Of a stretch of DNA of 64,000 bases, positions 54,139-63,372 are shown one piece after another (position 1 is the stretch's first letter; each line of letters starts with the position of its first letter). Both the position numbers and the translations under genes were made by a program. The stretch is from CAVRUH01 sp963822595 (lineage in GTDB: Bacteria > Chlamydiota > Chlamydiia > Chlamydiales > Waddliaceae): contig CAWGIG010000004.1 in the NCBI GenBank assembly GCA_963822595.1, forward strand, positions 372,001-436,000. The letters run 5' to 3'. The notes below the pieces were generated by a model, which saw nothing but the letters and a program-made list of their open reading frames with translations, had not been told where the DNA came from and ran no database searches.

Positions 54139-54200
54139 GGCATTATGACATTCTTTAATACTAAATTTACAGAAAAAATTCTATCTTAAAAGAATGGCAT
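54139..54200. repeat. Inverted repeat related to 12961-12999
   Basis: GCATTATGACATTCTTTAAT on one side and TTCTATCTTAAAAGAATGGC on the other; the words TGACATTCTTT and TTCTxTCTTAAAAGAATG are shared with 12961-12999. Confidence 0.45.
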
Positions 54201-54208
54201 GCTAAACT

Positions 54209-54433
54209 TTAATAATTAAAGATATCCTTAATTAAAAATATTTTTCCAGTAGCATTGTTCAGAGCGTTGCAGATTTTTTGTTGCACATGAGGGTTGAGGC
54301 GACGTCCCTTACAAGCGCGAGAGAGTATTTTATAGGTAATATTTTCTGTAGAAGCTGAAATTAGATCGCTACTCTTAAGATCGTGCTGTTCAATAATTTG
54401 TTTAATAGGCTGTTCGCCAAAATCTCTTTCCAT
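54209..54433 (-). CDS. Small HTH-like protein (copy 1)
   Basis: Seventy-four residues with a Cro/XRE-like pattern: IKQIIEQHDLKSSDLISAST, then ITYKILSRACKGRRLNPHVQ and QKICNALNNATG. A nearly identical copy is 56432-56659. It sits beside a tRNA 3'-end fragment in both places, as small regulators of integrated elements often do. DNA binding is inferred from the helix pattern. Confidence 0.6.
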   Translation of the reverse strand: MERDFGEQPIKQIIEQHDLKSSDLISASTENITYKILSRACKGRRLNPHVQQKICNALNNATGKIFLIKDIFNY

Positions 54434-54460
54434 ATTATTAGGTGTGATTCCCTGAGAAAA

Positions 54461-54505
54461 AAGTGGGGAAAACTGGACTTGAACAAGTGACCCGTGGGTT
54501 ATGAG
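54461..54505 (-). repeat. tRNA 3'-end duplicate (copy 1)
   Basis: It matches 58300-58344, the 3' part of the CAT tRNA, with three or so mismatches. Only the T-arm and part of the anticodon arm are present, so it is not a functional tRNA; it looks like an attachment-site remnant. Confidence 0.75.
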
Positions 54506-54708
54506 AGTGTTCCAGAATCACATTTTCCTCTCAAGGAAATAACAATACCATTCCAGAAGATTCGTAAAGCTTCTCAAAAGTTCCAGTCATTTGCGGAAAA
54601 ATTGCGGAAAAAAATGGGAAGATTGCTTCCAAAGAAATCGCAAGTTATTGTTAAGAGTTCCAAAGAAAATAACAGAACAAGCTCCAGGAAGTGAGAAATT
54701 AGAAATTA

Positions 54709-54774
54709 GGGTCAGACCTGAAAGTTGGAAGGATCAAGTTACATACTTTCAGCTTTGTCCTTAGGCCTGACCCC
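54709..54774. repeat. REP palindrome, left of the BTB gene
   Basis: GGGTCAGACCTGAAAG on the left and TTAGGCCTGACCCC on the right, with GGATCAAGTTACATACTTTC between. Near-identical to 56373-56426; together they bracket the BTB/BACK gene. Confidence 0.75.
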
Positions 54775-54781
54775 ATTTTAT

Positions 54782-56271
54782 CTAAATGTAAGTGACGGCA
54801 CACTCTTTCGATAAGCCAAAAATCTTGCAATCTTTTTTTACTATGAGAGTTTTTATTGATTTACATTCATTTACATTAACTCTTTCGGCTTTGGGCGCAT
54901 AAATATCGGTAAGCGAAGTACATCCAGCACATTCAACTTCTTCGGCGTTCGGTAAGGAGAGACTTTTTAAAGCAGTGCACTTGTTGCTGTTAATTTTAAC
55001 AACTTTAGGGGAGTTAATTGAAGTTAATAATTCACATTCCCGGCATTCGATGTTCTTTGCCTTTGGTAGAGTTAGACTTATAATTTTGGCTAGAGTGCAA
55101 TTAATTCTTTCAACCTCTGGCAGTTCGAGAGTTAGCACTGAACGTAGGCCTATACATGTAAACTCTTTTAATCCATTAAGTAAAGTCGTTGGAAGATAAT
55201 CAACGTCAACACCTAAAAATAACTCCTCGATTTTTGGAAGTGAAGCGGTGAGTTTTTCGAGGTGCTGGTGACTAATCTGGACAGTGCTGCTAAAAACCGT
55301 TTCATTCATTATAAAAACACTTCTGATTCTAAACTTTTCATCCATAAATTTTAAAAAATCAAGTGGTTCTCTTTCAAAATTTCTGGTGTACTGTAGGGTT
55401 ATAGTTTTTCTTGGGTTGTCTTTATGACCGGAAAGAAGTCCGATATCAAGAGCTATGCATTTTTCAAGTAATCCAATGATTTCTTTGGTTTCATTAGGAT
55501 ATTCACAATCTTCTGCAAGAGATTTCATTTGTTGTAGACTTTCACTATTATTTAAATTGTAAAATTTAGCTTCAAATAAACTCTTCCATATCAAATCAAT
55601 AAGTCTATATTTTATAGCTATTTGTAGGGTATTGATTAAATTTTCAACGTCTCCTTTTTGAATACGTTTAATTGCGCTGGTTCGTACTACTAAACTTTTC
55701 AGGAGCATTTCGGAACAACGATCCTTTAAATCAGGTATGAAATGTTCATCAGCTAAAGTAATAAAATCCAAAGCATTTTCCTTAGTAACGGATATTTTTC
55801 CAGTGGCTAAGTAATCAAGAAAATTGCTGATGGTGCTATCCCGTCAGGAATTGTAATCGTAATAGTTCTTTCAATTATTTCTTTAAATTTACTCCTAGAA
55901 CTGAACAAAGTTTTAAATTTTTCACTGACTTGCTTTAATCGAGCTTTTGGAATTTGTCTTCCTTGATCACCCATATTAACAGTGATCAGTTCAAAAAGTT
56001 CTGGGTGCCTTAGCTGTAAAGCTATTTGAACGTTATTAGCAAAGCTCTGGACTTGCTTTTCGGTGCCTGAAATGTCAGTTTTGACCAATAATTTACAATA
56101 CTGTTTCGCATCACCTCTATTTGCTTTAACCCATTCTGGATGGTCATACAGGTAGGACATGGCATTTAAAAACTGAATCTTGTTGGTAGGCTTATTATGC
56201 TTATCTAACTGCCATAACGATGGTATCGTTTTTAACTCCAATTCATTGTATGTTGGTTCCATTTTAATCAC
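54782..56271 (-). pseudogene. BTB/BACK-domain protein with LRR-like C-terminus, frameshifted
   Basis: The first frame (56271-55807) ends inside a BTB domain: FSSRSKFKEIIERTITITIP, then DGIAPSAIFLIT. A one-base deletion near 55815 breaks it. The next frame continues YLATGKISVTKENALDFITL, then ADEHFIPDLKDRCSEMLLKS, a normal BTB end followed by a BACK-like helical region. The C-terminal ~180 residues are short repeats (LTLPKAKNIECRECELLTSI) like leucine-rich or 'leaf' repeats. BTB/BACK proteins are Cul3 adaptors in eukaryotes, so this fits the ubiquitin theme of the window. Whether it is decayed or misassembled is open. Confidence 0.7.
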
Positions 56272-56372
56272 CTTTTTAAATATTTTTTAATTAGATATAG
56301 CTATTTATTTTTAATTAATAGTTTATCAAATATCATATATAAAAAACATTCATTTTTTTAAATTAGAAATTA

Positions 56373-56426
56373 GGGTCAGACCTGAAACGTTGAAGGATCA
56401 GGTTACATACTTTCAGGCCTGACCCC
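56373..56426. repeat. REP palindrome, right of the BTB gene
   Basis: GGGTCAGACCTGAAA and TTTCAGGCCTGACCC are inverted with one mismatch. It is the same subfamily as 54709-54774. Confidence 0.8.
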
Positions 56427-56431
56427 TAAAT

Positions 56432-56659
56432 TTAGTAGTTAAAGATATCCTTAATTAAAAATATTTTTCCAGTAGCATTGTTCAGAGCGTTGCAGATTTT
56501 TTGTTGCACATGAGGGGTGAGAAGACGTCCCTTACACGCGCGAGAGAGCATTTTATAGGTAATATTTTCTGTAGAAGCTGAAATTAGATCGCTATTCTTA
56601 AGATCGTGCTGTTCAATAATTTGTTTAATAGGCTGCTCGCCAAAATCTCTTTCCATATT
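56432..56659 (-). CDS. Small HTH-like protein (copy 2)
   Basis: The sequence is the same as copy 1 apart from a handful of changes (for example Lys-Ser to Lys-Asn and Arg-Arg to Arg-Leu). I place the start at the ATG shared with copy 1; a longer frame reaches 56692 through the tRNA remnant. Both the protein and its surroundings are duplicated, which dates the duplication as fairly recent. Confidence 0.6.
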   Translation of the reverse strand, partial: NMERDFGEQPIKQIIEQHDLKNSDLISASTENITYKMLSRACKGRLLTPHVQQKICNALNNATGKIFLIKDIFNY

Positions 56660-56681
56660 AGGTGGGATTCCCTGAGAAAAA

Positions 56682-56730
56682 AAGTGGTGCAAACTGGACT
56701 TGAACCAGTGACCCGCCGCGGGTTATTGAG
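56682..56730 (-). repeat. tRNA 3'-end duplicate (copy 2)
   Basis: It matches 58300-58344 with GTGG changed to GTGG-T-G at the acceptor end, a 3-base insertion in the anticodon-arm part and one extra T. It cannot fold as a full tRNA. The upstream bases CATATTAGGTG and ATTCCCTGAGAAAAA are shared with copy 1. Confidence 0.7.
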
Positions 56731-56877
56731 GGCGGGAGACATTCACCCGACTCAATACCATTCAACCGCTTTGAGCAAGATAATAAATGACTTACGTATT
56801 TATTGCTATCCCTATTCATCCTTAGACTTTTATCGTAGGATTGTATTATAATTAACCGCATTTTAAGGAGGAAATTT

Positions 56878-58260
56878 ATGGGACCAATTCCAGCTTGGGG
56901 CGTCGCAGCATCTGTACTTGGCGCTACTTATGCAGCTTCAAAACTACTAACTGCCCAAAGGCAAATCAGAATCATTGAGAGAGATAAAGCTCACGCTCTT
57001 TATGATCTTCATAATCAAGGAAAAATTCTTTCAGAAAAGGAATTACATCTTGTTCCCTTAGAAGAAAAAACTTCGCCAGATAACAATAGTCATACAGAAA
57101 GTTTAGCTAACGCTAGAATAGCTATAGCCTTTTCAGTTTTAAGAAGTCCTTATCGTGTTGAAGGACAAAAATTACATCGGATTACTGATGTTTTCCTTCG
57201 CACCCTATGTGGCATATCAACCGGTCTCGCATCCTGGGCATGGATTCCTTTGATTTACAACAATGGAATGAACTGTCCTGTTGGAAGAACTCAGTGGCTT
57301 AGTCTTTCTATTTTAGGAATAGCTTTAGGACTCAATTATCTTGTGCGATATCAGGCAAATATTGGTACTAAGAATCTTCAATATTATTCAGAAGATCGAT
57401 TTTCCAACGCCTATCAATTAGCGGAAAAAAATTCGCAATATATGCTAACAGCGGGCGATGGAAGACGACTCATCTGGAGCAATCCCCAAACGGGAGTCGA
57501 TTTGCTTTTCGATAAAGATGTCCCCCCTCAAAGAGCTTTTGAAATTGTTTCTTCTGAGAATTCTAAATTTCACGAATTGTATCTTGATTTACGTTCTACA
57601 TTTCATGGGTTAGGATATAGTCTCCAAAAAATCAAAGGAAAAAAAACATTTCCATTTCCCGATGGACCCGGAAGATATGGTTTCTTACAAATTTTTCTTT
57701 CAAAATGTCCTTACCAAAAAAAATTCTTTAATTGGCCTCAAATAGAAAATGGTGCACATAGAATTAACGGAGGAGTCATTCTTACAGGTGATATTCTATT
57801 GATTGATCATTCATTAGAAGATTCCCTATTAGATAAAGAATATTTAATTTTTCTAGGAACTCTTGATTTAATGAACATGGATACTCCAAAAAAATTATCT
57901 GAAGTCCTCAATTACACTCTTAACCGTTTAAAATATAATGATGGAGCAACCAACAAGGTGATTCGTGATAAATTTTGGTCAACTCTTCCGAAGCATGACG
58001 CTGTTGGAACTTATAATATAGTACTGAGATTAGATTACTTTATAACATTAGGTGAAGGAGAATGCCGTCACAGAGCGGCGCTTATGGGATATCTTATTGA
58101 ACGACTTGTTCAGGAAGGTCATCTGACTGGTAAACTGACTTACTTGTCCAATGAAGACCACGCATGGGTAGGTTTTTCATGTTCAAATACAAATAATACA
58201 TGGGAACTAGGCAAAATTTCTTCTCAAATAATATTAGAGCAAAATAGAAATGAACTATAA
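56878..58260 (+). CDS. Transglutaminase-like cysteine protease candidate
   Basis: Two hydrophobic bands lie in the N-terminal 165 residues (ISTGLASWAWIPLIY, SLSILGIALGLNYLV), then a soluble domain. GEGECRHRAALMGYLIERL with Cys396 and SNEDHAWVGF with His428 form the Cys-His pattern of the transglutaminase-like/papain fold. A third acidic residue (Glu443 in TWELG) could complete the triad. AAGGAGG lies before the ATG. A membrane-anchored cysteine enzyme among effector-like genes suggests a host-acting protease or transamidase; this is inferred. Confidence 0.6.
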   Translation: MGPIPAWGVAASVLGATYAASKLLTAQRQIRIIERDKAHALYDLHNQGKILSEKELHLVPLEEKTSPDNNSHTESLANARIAIAFSVLRSPYRVEGQKLHRITDVFLRTLCGISTGLASWAWIPLIYNNGMNCPVGRTQWLSLSILGIALGLNYLVRYQANIGTKNLQYYSEDRFSNAYQLAEKNSQYMLTAGDGRRLIWSNPQTGVDLLFDKDVPPQRAFEIVSSENSKFHELYLDLRSTFHGLGYSLQKIKGKKTFPFPDGPGRYGFLQIFLSKCPYQKKFFNWPQIENGAHRINGGVILTGDILLIDHSLEDSLLDKEYLIFLGTLDLMNMDTPKKLSEVLNYTLNRLKYNDGATNKVIRDKFWSTLPKHDAVGTYNIVLRLDYFITLGEGECRHRAALMGYLIERLVQEGHLTGKLTYLSNEDHAWVGFSCSNTNNTWELGKISSQIILEQNRNEL

Positions 58261-58261
58261 T

Positions 58262-58278
58262 GTAAGGCCTGACCCTGA
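58262..58278. repeat. REP half-site
   Basis: TAAGGCCTGACCCTGA directly after the stop codon of the transglutaminase-like gene; a single arm of the palindrome family. Confidence 0.5.
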
Positions 58279-58302
58279 TTTTGATCTTCTTTGAAAAAAA
58301 AG

Positions 58303-58376
58303 TGGGGCAAACTGGACTTGAACCAGTGACCCGCGGGTTATGAGTCCGCTGCTCTAACCGACTGAGCTATTGCCCC
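58303..58376 (-). tRNA. tRNA with CAT anticodon (Met or Ile2)
   Basis: The minus strand folds as a 74-base tRNA: acceptor GGGGCAA/TTGCCCC, D-arm GCTC/GAGC, anticodon loop CTCATAA, T-arm ACTGG-TTCAAGT-CCAGT, discriminator A. The anticodon stem GCGGA/CCCGC has one A-C mismatch next to the loop. CCA is not encoded. The T-arm resembles tRNA-Ile2 (lysidine type), but elongator Met is equally possible. Its 3' part is duplicated twice upstream. Confidence 0.85.
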
Positions 58377-58443
58377 CAATAAAGTGCATAGAATAACACC
58401 AAAGATTTAGAAAATCAAGCAGAAATATTCCATTTTACCGCTT

Positions 58444-59262
58444 TCACTCATTCTTCAATAATATTTCTTTTAACTCTCTCAAATGCCGCATCCCCTGGAC
58501 TTCCTCATTACTCCAATTTCTTTTAAACCCATCCCACTCTTCACACACCCGCCTAAAACATGATATAAAATCGATCTCCTCCTTCGCTAATGCCATCACA
58601 TATTTCTGTAACATCACATGATTCAATGCAAATGGCGGATTTCCCGAATTTATACACAAACTTCTAGAGGGTTGCCCCTTCAGAAATTTTTTAATCTCTT
58701 TCCAATCCTCATCCTTGAATATTTGCGCCGATAACTCCTTAACAAGCACATGAAAATGCGCCCATATCTGCTCCACTACCGGTATCTGCTCCTTCAGCTG
58801 CTCAATCTTATGCACCAAATTCTCCGATGGAAACATGTACTCCTTCGTCACCACCTTCGATGCAAAACAGAGGCAAAAATAACTTGGAGGTGTGTTTTCA
58901 AAGAAATATATTTTGCGCCTTTCCCATGATATTCCAGCTCGATCCACAACTAAAATTTGCCCCAGATATTCCCCTGCACCATTCCCTTCGTATACCCTGC
59001 TGGTGAATTGCGCCCCCATTAGATCAGCTACAAACCTACTGGGAAGACAGTTTGGCATGACTCTTCCTTGTAGTTCATGAGGATAAGCTATCTCGGTTTT
59101 TTTCAATAACGTCATCACCAGGGTCGTAATCACATAGGCAATTTCCCTCTGCAAACACGCTTCGGTTGTAAATGCAACTTCTGCTGGATTTTCTTCTATC
59201 GTAATATAAATTGGATCCGGAGATGTATCCATTCGATCATATAGTCGTAAACCAACATCCAT
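58444..59262 (-). CDS. Unrecognised soluble protein
   Basis: A 272-residue protein without membrane segments. The C-terminal half is helical (VHKIEQLKEQIPVVEQIWAH, LKGQPSRSLCINSGNPPFAL). It lies 11 bases downstream of the pncB gene on the same strand, so may be co-transcribed. No motif is recognised. Confidence 0.6.
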   Translation of the reverse strand: MDVGLRLYDRMDTSPDPIYITIEENPAEVAFTTEACLQREIAYVITTLVMTLLKKTEIAYPHELQGRVMPNCLPSRFVADLMGAQFTSRVYEGNGAGEYLGQILVVDRAGISWERRKIYFFENTPPSYFCLCFASKVVTKEYMFPSENLVHKIEQLKEQIPVVEQIWAHFHVLVKELSAQIFKDEDWKEIKKFLKGQPSRSLCINSGNPPFALNHVMLQKYVMALAKEEIDFISCFRRVCEEWDGFKRNWSNEEVQGMRHLRELKEILLKNE

Positions 59263-59273
59263 TTATTTACTCC

Positions 59274-60743
59274 TTATTTATTACGTATATTTCTGATGAG
59301 CTCCACTTTTTTCTCATAGAGAGATTTTTCCATTCCCACAACATACTGATGAGGGTTCAGAAAACGTTTTACGCCCGTATGGAAAAGACTTAATTCTTTT
59401 TGAGTGTTAGCGCGGATCTCAGATATTTTTGGAAACTTATAGATGTTCTTTCCTTGCCTGAGAACTGGGACAAGAAGATCTCGACTTTGGAGCTGTTGTC
59501 CCAGATATTTTTCCCGCGTCGGGTCAAAGGGATCTACAATTGTGCACCCTTGAGATATGTTTGAAGCGACATCATAAATGACATCAGCAACATTTTCCTG
59601 TTCATTTTGGAATCGACGCACTTGCAAGATTCCAGGATTCGATATTTTTGTAAGCTGCTCGGATAACTTTAATTTATACTGCCAGGGCTGTCCCGGATCA
59701 CGGAGAGCAGAAAGTTTATAGACTCCGTCGAGCGCAGCTTGATCTTTCCCTGTTACAAGATTGGTACCTACCCCCCAAACGGTAATTTTAGCACCTTGCT
59801 GCTTGAGCTCTTTGATGATATTCTCATCCAACTCATTGCTCGCAACAATTTTAGCTTCGGGAAAACCGGCATCGTCAAGCATTTTTCGGGCCACTATGCT
59901 GAGATAAGCGAGGTCTCCGGAATCCAGACGTATACCGACCATTTCCTTGCTTTGCGAACGCAGCCATTCTCCGATGCGGATCGCTTTTTTTATCCCTTCG
60001 ACAGTGTCGTAGGTATCTACGAGGAAGACGCTGTTGCTCGGGTATGTTTCGGCAAAGGCTTTAAAGGACTCTTCTTCGTCATCAAAAATCATGACCCAAC
60101 TGTGCGCTTGTGTACCTGAAACAGGAATATCGAAGAGTTTTCCTGCAAGAACGTTTGAGGTTGAATCGCATCCACCAATATAGGCCGCTCGACTTGCGGT
60201 AAGGGCCCCATCGATGCCCTGCGCTCTTCTCAGGCCGAATTCCATGACCGAATCCCCTTTTGCTGCAAAACATACTCTTGCGGCTTTTGTTGCAATTAAG
60301 GATGGGAAATTAATGAGATTGAGGAGAACAGTTTCTAAAAATTGGCATTGGACAAGGGGACCTGAAACGCGTAAGAGAGGCTCATAGGGGAAGACGACAG
60401 TTCCTTCGGGGACGGCGTCGATATCGCAGGTGAATTTGAAGTCTTTCAGATAGTCTAAGAATTCTTTTGGAAAAAGTTTTGTGCCTGTGGAATCAGTTAG
60501 AGTAGCCAGGTAGTCTAGGTCGCTCTTTTCGAATTGGAAGTTTGTGATGAAATTGACAGCCTGTTCGAGTCCGGCCGCAACGGCAAAAGCGCCGCCGAAG
60601 GGTTTTTTTCGGAAAAACAGGTGAAAAACAGCCTCTTTTTTATCGAGACCATTTTTCCAGTATCCGTATGTCATGGTAAGTTGATACAGATCCGTTAAAA
60701 GGGCCAGCGGTTGGTTATATATTCCAGAGGTAGGCATAGACAA
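59274..60743 (-). CDS. pncB: Nicotinate phosphoribosyltransferase
   Basis: It makes nicotinate mononucleotide from nicotinate, PRPP and ATP, the first step of NAD salvage. ALLTDLYQLTMTYGYWKNG is the conserved N-terminus, FRKKPFGGAFAVAAGLEQ follows, and MEFGLRRAQGIDGALTASRA plus VGIRLDSGDLAYLS are the active-site blocks. The 489-residue length fits the bacterial/eukaryotic long form. NAD salvage suits a bacterium that lacks de novo synthesis. Confidence 0.95.
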   Translation of the reverse strand: MSMPTSGIYNQPLALLTDLYQLTMTYGYWKNGLDKKEAVFHLFFRKKPFGGAFAVAAGLEQAVNFITNFQFEKSDLDYLATLTDSTGTKLFPKEFLDYLKDFKFTCDIDAVPEGTVVFPYEPLLRVSGPLVQCQFLETVLLNLINFPSLIATKAARVCFAAKGDSVMEFGLRRAQGIDGALTASRAAYIGGCDSTSNVLAGKLFDIPVSGTQAHSWVMIFDDEEESFKAFAETYPSNSVFLVDTYDTVEGIKKAIRIGEWLRSQSKEMVGIRLDSGDLAYLSIVARKMLDDAGFPEAKIVASNELDENIIKELKQQGAKITVWGVGTNLVTGKDQAALDGVYKLSALRDPGQPWQYKLKLSEQLTKISNPGILQVRRFQNEQENVADVIYDVASNISQGCTIVDPFDPTREKYLGQQLQSRDLLVPVLRQGKNIYKFPKISEIRANTQKELSLFHTGVKRFLNPHQYVVGMEKSLYEKKVELIRNIRNK

Positions 60744-60818
60744 GATATATCACACTATTGTGTTGTTATCAATTGAATTTAATAGTATTATTCCCTATGT
60801 CAAAACCACCAGGAAATC

Positions 60819-61520
60819 ATGAAAAAGATCCTACTTTTCCTTATTTTGATCCCTTTTTTCATCTATAGCGAGGGGGATACTCTACTATTGAGAGACAATC
60901 TTCAAAATGCTTTGGAGGGAGATTATATTGTTACCTATCAGAATAGAAACTATACAGTTCTTTTGGTGAGTGATAAGCAAAAGGATATCATTACTATTGA
61001 AGAGGTTACAGTTCCCGATAGAACTTGCAATGGCTATACTGACTGGAAGAAGTGGGTGGAGGATTCGGCTCCGGGAAATACATCTTGGGTGATGTACACG
61101 ATTGATATCCCTTCGGGGAAAATGTTGAAATATTATAATTTCTATTACCAGGCCTGGTATGACATGTCTGAGGCAAATGTTTTTCTTTCAAAACTTCTGA
61201 ATTTACAATTGACGAAAGTTCCCGTGAATGAAAGAAAAACGGTGGGAGTCACCCGGAGCAAATTATGGCAGCCTGCGTTGGTTGTTGATGGAAAACAGAT
61301 TCCAAACGTCCCGTTCGATGCTTATACCACACGTTGGCCCAAAGATGGATCGGAATTATCTGACCGTATTGTCTTGATCTACTTACCTGAAGAGAGTGCT
61401 AAGTATCCCTCTTACTTTCCTTATTGGCTGCAGGTCAATGGAACTATTGGTAAAGCGCAAGTCCGAATCGTGGATTCAGGACGAAAATTAACATCCCCTA
61501 TGAAGGTTGAAAAACGATGA
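60819..61520 (+). CDS. Secreted protein upstream of lepB, unrecognised
   Basis: A clear signal peptide (MKKILLFLILIPFFIYSEG). The mature part has several Trp-rich strands (TSWVMYTIDIPSGKMLKYYN, YFPYWLQVNGTIGKAQVRIV). The 3' end overlaps lepB by 4 bases (ATGA), so the two are translationally coupled. It may be a periplasmic protein. No family is recognised. Confidence 0.75.
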   Translation: MKKILLFLILIPFFIYSEGDTLLLRDNLQNALEGDYIVTYQNRNYTVLLVSDKQKDIITIEEVTVPDRTCNGYTDWKKWVEDSAPGNTSWVMYTIDIPSGKMLKYYNFYYQAWYDMSEANVFLSKLLNLQLTKVPVNERKTVGVTRSKLWQPALVVDGKQIPNVPFDAYTTRWPKDGSELSDRIVLIYLPEESAKYPSYFPYWLQVNGTIGKAQVRIVDSGRKLTSPMKVEKR

Positions 61521-63343
61521 ATCGAACATATAGTCTCCGTAAATCTAGAAACGTTCTGAAATTATGCTATAAATGGTTTCTCAAAAAGGGAAAGGCGTTA
61601 GATCCTGAGAAAGCGGCGGCAATTAAATTAGACATGGAAAAGCTTGACGATGCGATTGTCGATCGAAATCGCGTGGAAGCTGACAAGCTTGCACGAGAGC
61701 TGGAAAAGTTCGCTGACAGACATTTTAAAAAGACATTTTTCGAGTATGCTGTTGATATAGGCTTTGCCTTGATATTTGCTCTTGCAGTGGCGACAGTGGT
61801 CAGGCAAATGTGGTTCGAGCTTTACGAAATCCCTTCCGGGTCCATGAGACCGACCTTTAGAGAACAAGATCATCTTACCGTAACGAAGACAGCTTTCGGG
61901 TTAAATGTCCCACTAAGAACAAAACATTTTTATTTTGATCCGACCTTGGTGCAGAGAACAGGCGTTATCATTTGGTCAGGAGAGAATATTCCCGGAGCTG
62001 ACGAAATCACAACCTACTTCAAAATACTCCCCTACACAAAACGGTATATTAAAAGGATGGTTGGAAAGCCCGGAGACAGCATTTACTTCTATGGCGGAAA
62101 GATTTATTTGGTGGATAAAGATGGACATCCCGATCATGATTTCATCCAAGCCCCTTGGATGGATAAAATTGAGAATATTCCTTATTTGTATTTGGATGGG
62201 ATTTTACGACGTAACGAGATTGTCTATTCCTTGGTAAAAATCCCTTTGGGTCGATTTAATATCAGCGAAGGTAAAGGGGAAGTTTTTACCGGCGACGCGT
62301 GGGTAAAAGATGATGTGATGGCATATCAAAAGCCTCACAGCACCATTAAAACATTTAGCGATATCTGGGGAATCGGTAATTTTGCAATGGCAAAGGTTCT
62401 GAATCCTAAAGAAGTCTCTTCGGCGGCGAAGAAAGATATCGATGTTACCGGCGAACCAAAACTTTATTTGCAATTGCACCACACTCCCCGTTTGCCTCAT
62501 GCTAAAGATCAGATTTATCAGATGAACTCTTATGTCGGCATGCCTTTTAACACGTCATTAATTCCACTCGATCAAAAACAGTTGGATGCATTGATGGCGA
62601 ACATGTATACCGCACGTTTTATAGTTCAGAATGGGGAATATCGCGGTTTTTCTTTTAAAGATGTCCCGGATGGTACTTATGAGTTTTATTTTGGAAAAGG
62701 TTACTCCGTAGGCTGGGGAGGCATTTTGTCCGAGCTTCCTTCAGATCATCCTCTATTAAGTCACGATCCGGAAAATGTATTTAGGCTGTTTAACATCTGC
62801 ATGGAGATGCATCCCGGAATCAATAGAGAGACGCAGACACCTACAATTCTTCCCCACAGGTATGCCTATTTTAGAGACGGCGATTTGTATGTAATGGGAG
62901 AACCGTTCTTGAAAAAAGATGATCCCCTACTCAAGAAGTTTTTGGAAAAAGAAACGGAAAAAGAGTCTAAGTCAACTGAAGCAAATCCTTATATTGCCTT
63001 CCGCGATAAAGGCGCTCCGGTAAAGAAAGATGGATCCTATGATGTCGAATTTATCAAAGCATTTGGCATGAAGGTTCCTGAAAAGAAATATCTGGTTCTT
63101 GGTGATAATCACGCGATTAGCGCCGATAGCAGGGTGTTTGGATTTATTCCGGAAGATAATTTGCAAGGGGCACCTAGTCTGATTATTTGGCCTCCAGGCG
63201 ATCGTTTAGGGTTCCCTGCGCAAAAGCCTTATCCTCTTATCAATACTCCTAGACTTATCGTTTGGGGCACTGCCGCGGGGATTTTTCTGATATGGTATGG
63301 TTGGCACAGACGTAGTATGAGAAGGCGCATAGTCAAACGATAA
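61517..63343 (+). CDS. lepB: Signal peptidase I with large chlamydial-type insert
   Basis: It cleaves signal peptides from exported proteins at the inner membrane. One membrane segment is at ~78-97. The catalytic Ser109 lies in EIPSGSMRPT and Lys179 in YIKRMVGKPGDS. The last family block VLGDNHAISADSRVFGFIP is near residue 533. Between the Lys motif and this block are ~330 extra residues, while E. coli LepB totals 324. This large size is known for chlamydial enzymes and is a good taxonomic marker. A second hydrophobic segment is at the C-terminus. Confidence 0.95.
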   Translation: MNRTYSLRKSRNVLKLCYKWFLKKGKALDPEKAAAIKLDMEKLDDAIVDRNRVEADKLARELEKFADRHFKKTFFEYAVDIGFALIFALAVATVVRQMWFELYEIPSGSMRPTFREQDHLTVTKTAFGLNVPLRTKHFYFDPTLVQRTGVIIWSGENIPGADEITTYFKILPYTKRYIKRMVGKPGDSIYFYGGKIYLVDKDGHPDHDFIQAPWMDKIENIPYLYLDGILRRNEIVYSLVKIPLGRFNISEGKGEVFTGDAWVKDDVMAYQKPHSTIKTFSDIWGIGNFAMAKVLNPKEVSSAAKKDIDVTGEPKLYLQLHHTPRLPHAKDQIYQMNSYVGMPFNTSLIPLDQKQLDALMANMYTARFIVQNGEYRGFSFKDVPDGTYEFYFGKGYSVGWGGILSELPSDHPLLSHDPENVFRLFNICMEMHPGINRETQTPTILPHRYAYFRDGDLYVMGEPFLKKDDPLLKKFLEKETEKESKSTEANPYIAFRDKGAPVKKDGSYDVEFIKAFGMKVPEKKYLVLGDNHAISADSRVFGFIPEDNLQGAPSLIIWPPGDRLGFPAQKPYPLINTPRLIVWGTAAGIFLIWYGWHRRSMRRRIVKR

Positions 63344-63372
63344 CTTGTTTGATTGAAGGCATAGAACGAAAT

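Noticed and set aside
54494..54694. A 66-codon basic ORF beginning inside the tRNA duplicate
   Set aside because: The GTG start lies in the tRNA remnant and the sequence is low-complexity Lys/Ser; most likely a fragment or chance frame.
56689..56780. A second complete tRNA gene
   Set aside because: Only the T-arm and 3' end are present. The 5' acceptor strand GGTGCAA cannot be found at the right distance and the middle folds unlike a tRNA.
56658..56861. A 67-codon minus-strand ORF across the second tRNA duplicate
   Set aside because: It translates the tRNA remnant and intergenic DNA; no family resemblance.
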